Source: an uncultured Ilumatobacter sp.
GTDB lineage: Bacteria > Actinomycetota > Acidimicrobiia > Acidimicrobiales > Ilumatobacteraceae
DNA length: 43,676 nucleotides
NCBI GenBank assembly: GCA_905480335.1
Contig: CAJQPY010000029.1
Location: forward strand, 1-43,676
Direction: 5' to 3'
A program made the position numbers and the translations under genes. Under the pieces are notes generated by a model. It saw only the letters and a list, made by a program, of their open reading frames with translations. It was not told the DNA's origin and made no database searches. Shown here one piece after another: positions 38,964 through 43,676 of this stretch. Position 1 is the first letter of the stretch; every line of letters starts with the position of its first letter.

Positions 38964-38990
38964 TCCCATCAAAACGCAGTTTTGATGGGA
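38964..38990. terminator. Perfect 12-bp hairpin with 3-nt loop
   Basis: TCCCATCAAAAC (38964-38975), loop GCA, GTTTTGATGGGA (38979-38990). It is a perfect inverted repeat directly after the small lipoprotein gene. The top of the stem is A/T-rich and no T-run follows, so it could be a terminator or a protein-binding site for the ABC gene 150 bp downstream. Confidence 0.55.
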
Positions 38991-39139
38991 ACTCATGCCA
39001 CCTCAGTCCGAGCAAAGTACTCGGCGCGAATGGCACGCTCTGCACAGCGGATGATGAGCGCTTGCGCCGTCGATGTGAAGCAGCAGTGTGCGAAGTTTGC
39101 CAGGTTGGCACACCGATAATGTGAGAGGAAGAAACCTCA

Positions 39140-39874
39140 GTGCGCGCCGCAGTTGATGTTCGAAACCTCGCCGTACTACGCGGAGGTCGCACGGTTGTTG
39201 AGGGGCTGTCCTTCCAAGTCCAACGGGGCCAGATCGTTGGACTGCTGGGGCCGAGCGGGTGCGGTAAATCAACCCTGATGCGGGCGCTGGTCGGAGTGCA
39301 GCAAAATGTCACCGGAACCTGCGAGGTACTCGGTGTGCCAGCGGGATCTGCCTCACTGCGTCGTCGCGTGTCCTACATGACCCAGGACGCCTCGGTCTAC
39401 ATCAATCTCACCGTGACCGAGAATCTCGAATACTTCGCAGCCGTGCTCGGTGTAGGCAGAGACCGCGTCTGTCTCGTGTTGGAAGAAGTCGGCCTGCAGA
39501 TCGAAAAGCACAGCCTCGTCAGCGACCTATCCGGCGGACAGCGCAATCGAGTTTCACTTGCTGTAGCTCTGCTGGGCGAGCCAGAACTTCTCGTACTTGA
39601 TGAACCAACAGTAGGACTTGATCCTGTCCTGCGCCGAGACTTGTGGGCGCAGTTTCGTCGACTGGCTTCTCGTGGGGTGACACTGTTGGTTTCCAGCCAC
39701 GTGATGGAGGAGGCCAGCGAATGCGACCGGATTCTTGTCATGCGTAACGGGCAGCTGATAGCCGACGACGGAGAAGAGCAGCTACTCGCTCGAACCAGCA
39801 CTAACAACATCACGGATGCCTTTTTGGTGCTTGTCAATCTCAACAACGCTGTCGAGAGTGTCCCTGATGCGTAA
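39140..39874 (+). CDS. ABC-2 type exporter, ATP-binding protein
   Basis: 244 residues with one nucleotide-binding domain: Walker A GPSGCGKST at 37-45, Q-loop in SYMTQDASVY, signature LSGGQ at 130-134, Walker B and D-loop LVLDEPTVGLD at 151-161, and the H-loop His in LVSSHVMEE. The architecture is the drug or polysaccharide exporter type (DrrA/YhaQ-like). The GTG at 39140 has a Shine-Dalgarno (GAGGAAG) 9 nt upstream and a GATAAT at 39115-39120 as a candidate -10. It overlaps the permease gene by 8 nt. Confidence 0.88.
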   Translation: MRAAVDVRNLAVLRGGRTVVEGLSFQVQRGQIVGLLGPSGCGKSTLMRALVGVQQNVTGTCEVLGVPAGSASLRRRVSYMTQDASVYINLTVTENLEYFAAVLGVGRDRVCLVLEEVGLQIEKHSLVSDLSGGQRNRVSLAVALLGEPELLVLDEPTVGLDPVLRRDLWAQFRRLASRGVTLLVSSHVMEEASECDRILVMRNGQLIADDGEEQLLARTSTNNITDAFLVLVNLNNAVESVPDA

Positions 39875-40631
39875 GAGGACCGACAATCCGCTTCAACAGA
39901 GATCCGTTCTAATTGCGACTGCAGCGAGGGTCCTGTCCCAGCTGAGACACGACGGGCGGTCGGTCGCACTGATTCTCGGCGCGCCCGTGTTGCTGTTAGG
40001 TCTATTGTCCTGGGTGCTGAGCGGCCAGCCTGGAGTCTTTGACGAGTGGGGTGCGCTCCTTCTTGGCGTCTTTCCGCTTCTCCTGATGTTCGTGGTTACA
40101 TCGGTGGCAACCTTGCGCGAGCGTTCCGGCGGAACTTTGGAACGGCTAGTGACGATGCCGATGAGCAAAATCGATTTCTTGGGCGGCTACGGATTGGCAT
40201 TCGGTGTGGCGGCTGTCCTCCAAGCGCTGATCGCGTCTGCGTTGACGTTTTCAGTGTTCGGACTCACGATTGCCGCACCTGTGGGCAGCGTCGTCTTGAT
40301 TGCCGTGTTGAACGCGTTGCTAGGCACCAGTCTCGGCCTCTTTGCGAGTGCGTTTGCTTCGACGGAGTTCCAGGCAGTTCAGATGCTTCCGATGCTGCTG
40401 CTTCCGCAATTCCTACTGTGTGGCATTATTTCGCCGACGTCGTCAATGCCTCAGCTCCTCGAATGGATTTCGACCGTGCTTCCGATGACTTATTCGGTCG
40501 ACGCCATGAAGCAGCTCACGATTCAATCCGAGGTCACCGGCGAGGTATGGCGCGACATCGGAGTCCTTGTGGGTTTCATCTTTGCTTTCCTCGCGGCAGG
40601 AGCATCGACCCTGAAGCGGCGCACTCCCTAG
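39867..40631 (+). CDS. ABC-2 type exporter, permease
   Basis: 254 residues with six predicted transmembrane helices, starting at SVALILGAPVLLLGLLSWVLSG. ERSGGTLERLVTMPMSKIDFLGGY is the cytoplasmic coupling region typical of ABC-2 permeases (without its last residues). The ATG at 39867 overlaps the ATPase stop by 8 nt, and the open frame extends further upstream inside the ATPase gene. Together they form a homodimeric exporter; the substrate is unknown. Confidence 0.87.
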   Translation: MRKRTDNPLQQRSVLIATAARVLSQLRHDGRSVALILGAPVLLLGLLSWVLSGQPGVFDEWGALLLGVFPLLLMFVVTSVATLRERSGGTLERLVTMPMSKIDFLGGYGLAFGVAAVLQALIASALTFSVFGLTIAAPVGSVVLIAVLNALLGTSLGLFASAFASTEFQAVQMLPMLLLPQFLLCGIISPTSSMPQLLEWISTVLPMTYSVDAMKQLTIQSEVTGEVWRDIGVLVGFIFAFLAAGASTLKRRTP

Positions 40632-40863
40632 TTCTCGTCACGGCTGCCCTAGCCTGCCGATTCGCCGTGCTCGGGCCATCGCGCACGCCCTTCGCCGAGG
40701 CGTCACCGGTGTCGAAGTAGGCGACGGCGCGTAGGGGTCATAAAGGTTCGTTCACGCCGAAAGATTTATTCGAGTTCAATATCGAACAACGCTCGTGCCC
40801 CATTGCGGACTGCATATTTGGGACCTTGACCGTATGGGGATCGCAGCGGCGCGTCAGGGCGAA

Positions 40864-41856
40864 TTAGAAATAGATGATCTTCTCGGCGTTCGCTTCGGCG
40901 GCGTCTAGGTCATCGGTGTATGCGCCTGTCGAGAGGTACTTCCAGCCGCCGTCGCAGACGATGAAAACGATCGTCCCCGACGCAATCTGCGAGGCAACTT
41001 TGGCAGCACCAGCAAGCGCTGCCCCGGCCGAGATCCCGGCGAAAACGCCGCACTCGGCAACTAGCCGGCGAGTCCACTCGATTGATTCACGCGGCCGAAC
41101 GACCCGCTTGCGATCGAGGATCTCGTAGCCGTTCCATTTTTCAAACACCGGCGGGATGTACCCCTCGCCGATGTTGCGTAGACCCTCGACGTGCTCACCC
41201 AAAGGAGGCTCGACTGCCACAACCTGAATCGCCGGGTCGCACTCCTTCAGGAACGTCCCAACTCCCATGAGCGTCCCACTCGTGCCGAGGCCGGCAACGA
41301 AGTGGGTGATCTCGGGTGCGTCGCGAACAATCTCTGGGCCCGTGCCCTGGTAGTGCGCCTGCGGGTTCGAATCGTTGGCGTACTGATAGGGAAAGAACCA
41401 TTCAGGATGTTCACCGGCCAGCACCTTTGCCCGGGCCACGGCACCGTTCGAGCCCTCTTCGCCGGGGGTGAGGATGATCTCAGCTCCAAAGATCTCGAGC
41501 ATCTGGCGACGCTCGATCGACACCGATGTGGGCATCATGATCTTGATCGGATGCCCCTTGAGCTGGGCGATCGCAGCAAGCGCGATGCCCGTGTTTCCTG
41601 ACGAGGGCTCGATGATGGTCTGGCCTGGGCGCAGCCGACCGTCGGCCTCGGCTGCCTCAATCATGTTCTTGGCAATGCGATCCTTCACCGAACCGAATGG
41701 GTTTTGCATCTCCATCTTGGCAAGGATCCGCACGTCTGGGTTCGGCGACAGGTTCGACACGTCGACCAGTGGCGTGTTGCCGATCATGTCGAGCACGCTG
41801 ACATGCCTGGCGCTGGGCGCCGAGTTCTGCGTGATTGTGGGGGTGGGCTGTACCAT
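40864..41856 (-). CDS. cysM: Cysteine synthase CysM-type (O-phosphoserine/CysO-dependent)
   Basis: 330 residues of fold-type II. PLP Lys is in NPFGSVKDR, the substrate loop is EPSSGNTGIAL and the phosphate loop is GLGTSGTLMGVG. The end WKYLSTGAYTDDLDAAE and the Arg in GLRNIGEGYIP match Mycobacterium CysM, where Arg220 of ALRN selects O-phosphoserine. I infer sulfide is delivered as a CysO thiocarboxylate. ATG at 41856 chosen over a GTG at 41880; the first 20 residues before VLDMIGNTPLV are variable. The mec gene is 118 bp upstream, but cysO is not between them. Confidence 0.85.
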   Translation of the reverse strand: MVQPTPTITQNSAPSARHVSVLDMIGNTPLVDVSNLSPNPDVRILAKMEMQNPFGSVKDRIAKNMIEAAEADGRLRPGQTIIEPSSGNTGIALAAIAQLKGHPIKIMMPTSVSIERRQMLEIFGAEIILTPGEEGSNGAVARAKVLAGEHPEWFFPYQYANDSNPQAHYQGTGPEIVRDAPEITHFVAGLGTSGTLMGVGTFLKECDPAIQVVAVEPPLGEHVEGLRNIGEGYIPPVFEKWNGYEILDRKRVVRPRESIEWTRRLVAECGVFAGISAGAALAGAAKVASQIASGTIVFIVCDGGWKYLSTGAYTDDLDAAEANAEKIIYF

Positions 41857-41974
41857 CGTCGTGTCCAAACTGGGCCGCACTGGCGTTATTCCGATGAATC
41901 TGATCTGCTTTGTCGGGAATGTATCGCCCGGCGGCTAACCAAACCTGATCGAGCCTGAAGTTACGGCGTTGCAA

Positions 41975-42391
41975 TCAGATAACAACAACGACTTCGGAGA
42001 CGACCTTGCCGTCGACAATGCGGTAGCTGCGCGTCTCGGGCGCGCTGCGTTTAAGGCCGACGATCACGTAATGCCAGTCGGGCGACACGGCAGCGGCGAC
42101 GTCGGTCGCGCTGGGGTAAGGCTCGGAGTGGGTGTGGGAATGGACGACACCGTTGATCTCCCAGTGCCGATCATCTGCATCCTTCTCAGCGCGCATAAAA
42201 TCCAACGGGTTCACCGTGTAAATTCGCGCAGACGCAGCATCGTTTTTGCATGGATAAAAGATCCGAGCCAAGTTGCCCGGCACGCCGGCGGCAGCCAGGG
42301 GTCCTGCGAGCAGGCCGCACGCCTCAAGCGGATACTCGTCCAGGGCGAGGCCGACAAGGCGAGCATACGTATCGCTGGTCAGCTGGAGCAC
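41975..42391 (-). CDS. mec: JAMM/MPN+ metalloprotease, CysO-cysteine peptidase (Mec)
   Basis: 138 residues. JAMM residues are all present: Glu23 (LEACGLLAG) and HSHTHSEPYPSATD with His84, His86, Ser94 and Asp97. In Mycobacterium, Mec removes cysteine from the C-terminus of the ubiquitin-like carrier CysO after CysM has loaded it. Position just upstream of cysM supports that role. The start is GTG, with TACGCT 7 nt before it. It is read divergently from smpB, with 47 bp between the starts. Confidence 0.85.
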   Translation of the reverse strand: MLQLTSDTYARLVGLALDEYPLEACGLLAGPLAAAGVPGNLARIFYPCKNDAASARIYTVNPLDFMRAEKDADDRHWEINGVVHSHTHSEPYPSATDVAAAVSPDWHYVIVGLKRSAPETRSYRIVDGKVVSEVVVVI

Positions 42392-42398
42392 GACGGCG

Positions 42399-42404
42399 AG
42401 CGTA
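42399..42404 (-). promoter_or_regulatory. Candidate -10 element TACGCT for mec
   Basis: On the minus strand TACGCT is followed by 7 nt and the GTG start at 42391, consistent with a leaderless transcript. Confidence 0.5.
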
Positions 42405-42438
42405 GCGATCCAGCTGGGTCGGTACCCTCACGAGTCTG

Positions 42439-42951
42439 ATGGCGAAGAAGGGTAAGAAGACTAAGAAGGCGAAGCAGACCGACGGCACGAAGCTGATCGC
42501 CAGCTACAAGCGCGCCTATCGCGATTACGACATCCTCGACACCTACGAGGCGGGGATGGTCCTCACCGGGAGCGAAGTCAAGAGCCTGCGCGAAGGCAAC
42601 GCCCAAATCGCTGAGGGGTATGCGCGCGTTCGGCGCGGCGAGATGTGGATTGACGGAATTCACATCCCCCCGTACACGAACGCGATCGGTTTCGGCGCTC
42701 ACGAGCCCGACCGCGAACGAAAGCTGCTACTTAACCGAGCCGAGATCGACAAGCTCGACATGCGCACCGCCCAAGGTGGCCTGACCATCGTTCCGCTCCG
42801 ACTCTATTGGAAGAACGGACGCGCAAAGATGGAACTTGGGCTTGCGAAGGGCCGAACGAAGGGCGACAAGCGCCAAAACCTGGCTGAGCGCGACGCCGAC
42901 CGCGAAATTCAGACCGCATTCAATCGGGCCCAGAAGTACGCCAACGACTGA
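42439..42951 (+). CDS. smpB: SsrA-binding protein SmpB
   Basis: 170 residues. The N-terminal basic leader (MAKKGKKTKKAK) is followed by the OB-fold core with YEAGMVLTGSEVKSLREG, PYTNAIGFGAHEPDRERKLLL and WKNGRAKMELGLAKG, and ends with the conserved basic C-terminal tail. SmpB brings tmRNA to stalled ribosomes. ssrA lies 315 bp downstream on the same strand. TACCCT at 42423-42428 is a possible -10, 10 nt before the ATG. Confidence 0.95.
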   Translation: MAKKGKKTKKAKQTDGTKLIASYKRAYRDYDILDTYEAGMVLTGSEVKSLREGNAQIAEGYARVRRGEMWIDGIHIPPYTNAIGFGAHEPDRERKLLLNRAEIDKLDMRTAQGGLTIVPLRLYWKNGRAKMELGLAKGRTKGDKRQNLAERDADREIQTAFNRAQKYAND

Positions 42952-43266
42952 CTACGAGACGACTGAGGGCCACGTTGGCCCTAATATGTCCCTGCGAAGG
43001 CGACGCTGCGGCTGGGTCAGTGGAAAACCGCAAGCTTCAAGTTCGGTCGAATATCCACGACTGCTGCCCCTGCAAGGGAAGCCAACACCTCGACGGACCG
43101 GTCGACGTGCAGTAACGCACCCGAGGCGAAGCCGTCGGCTGCCGCGGCGAGCATTGAGCATCGTGATCGATAAAGACGGCTTCGAGAGGAACTTCGGCAG
43201 ATTTTACTCGCTGGCGACGCTCGGCGGTTGCGCTCCGCTAGCGTCGACGTCACATATCGGATACAC
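42952..43266. other. Spacer between smpB and ssrA
   Basis: 315 bp without a supported gene. It contains the hairpin at 42966-42982 and must hold the ssrA promoter; TTGCGC (43228-43233) and CATATC (43253-43258) are weak candidates with 19-bp spacing. Confidence 0.5.
42966..42982 (+). terminator. Hairpin after smpB, possible terminator
   Basis: AGGGCCA (42966-42972), loop CGT, TGGCCCT (42976-42982): a 7-bp GC-rich stem 14 bp after the smpB stop. No T-run follows, so termination would be weak. Confidence 0.45.
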
Positions 43267-43650
43267 GGGGCTGACTGGTTTCGACGTCAGTAACGCTGTT
43301 CGAGTTTGCGACCCGAGTTTCTCAGACTCGTTAAACGGGGAAACCACAGAATTGCCGATGAGCAGTTCGCTCTCGCCGCCTGATTTCGATCAGACGAGTG
43401 AAGAGTCATCGTGAGCAGAAATGCCGCACGGGGCCACTCCACCACAGCCCGGCAACAGAAGTGGGGGATGACGATGGGAAAGACCATTGCCAGCGGGAAA
43501 GACTGCTGACTTTCAGGAAAGACTGAGCGTGGTCCGCCTTGAGCGGGCAGCCGACCCGTCGGTGTCTCAGCGTCAGAGGTAATGCCGGGAATGGTCGTAG
43601 CGGGTTCGTGCATCGGCTGATGGACGGGGGTTCGATTCCCCCCAGCTCCA
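43267..43650 (+). ncRNA. ssrA: Transfer-messenger RNA
   Basis: Starts GGGGCTGACTGGTTTCGACG and ends with the TmRNA T-arm and acceptor (GGGGGTTCGATTCCCCC, CAGCTCC, discriminator A at 43650). GGGGCTG pairs with CAGCTCC apart from one G-U. CCA is not encoded. The tag frame is GCC (43354-43356) to the TGA at 43381-43383, giving ADEQFALAA, whose end ALAA is the usual Clp/FtsH degron. Nine encoded residues is slightly short; the resume codon is inferred from the Ala start and the ALAA end. 5' of smpB it completes the trans-translation pair. Confidence 0.93.
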
Positions 43651-43676
43651 CTGAGGGGGATTGGCACAATTCCGGG

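Noticed and set aside
40632..40863. Gene in the gap between the ABC permease and cysM
   Set aside because: 232 bp with stop codons in all frames and no recognisable segment.

Overview
The window looks like a chromosomal segment of a high-GC actinobacterium, most likely of the class Acidimicrobiia. The evidence is gene content and order. It has the actinobacterial mismatch endonuclease NucS, the mycothiol-dependent formaldehyde dehydrogenase MscR, a WhiG-type sigma factor, and a CysM/Mec pair of the mycobacterial sulfur-carrier pathway. It also has the cluster xerC-whiG-(M23 remnant)-rpsB-tsf-pyrH-frr-cdsA-dxr-rseP-ispG and the murI-rph-rdgB trio. No phage, insertion sequence, CRISPR array or rRNA was seen. 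Assignment below class level is inference.

Layout. 1-5.7 kb: 3' end of a phytanoyl-CoA dioxygenase-like gene, ettA, a cysQ/enoyl-CoA hydratase pair and gdhA on the opposite strand. 6.2-8.5 kb: a minus-strand pair of a PEP-utilizer-like phosphohistidine protein without its ATP-binding half and a VOC protein. 8.7-14.4 kb: plus-strand run of a UbiB-family kinase and nucS, then mscR and its metallo-beta-lactamase partner, then manA and an HNH protein. 14.4-25.3 kb: the long minus-strand housekeeping operon covering site-specific recombination, sigma factor, translation factors, UMP kinase, CDP-diacylglycerol synthesis, site-2 protease and two MEP-pathway enzymes. 25.4-30.2 kb: a lipoprotein, clpP, a single-pass membrane protein and a large secreted propeller/Ig-like protein. 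30.2-34.2 kb: two different fold-type II PLP enzymes in tandem and a DUF2461 protein. 34.5-38 kb: an odd tRNA gene, a membrane-anchored EEP phosphatase, and murI-rph-rdgB. 38-43.7 kb: a small lipoprotein, an ABC exporter, cysM-mec, and smpB with the tmRNA gene ssrA.

Three patterns stand out. First, many genes that begin a transcription unit have a TANNNT hexamer 6-8 nt upstream of the start codon and no Shine-Dalgarno sequence, which is the signature of leaderless transcription. Second, the gap between whiG and rpsB holds a decayed M23-peptidase-like gene with at least four lesions. Third, a well-formed tRNA carries a UAG (leucine, CUA) anticodon on a class I body with a 5-nt variable loop, whereas bacterial leucine tRNAs normally have a long variable arm. 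Other oddities are cysM-mec without an adjacent cysO, an HNH protein with Cys in place of the usual His, a CdsA with a very long acidic N-terminus, and an in-frame Ala-Asp hexanucleotide repeat in the secreted protein.
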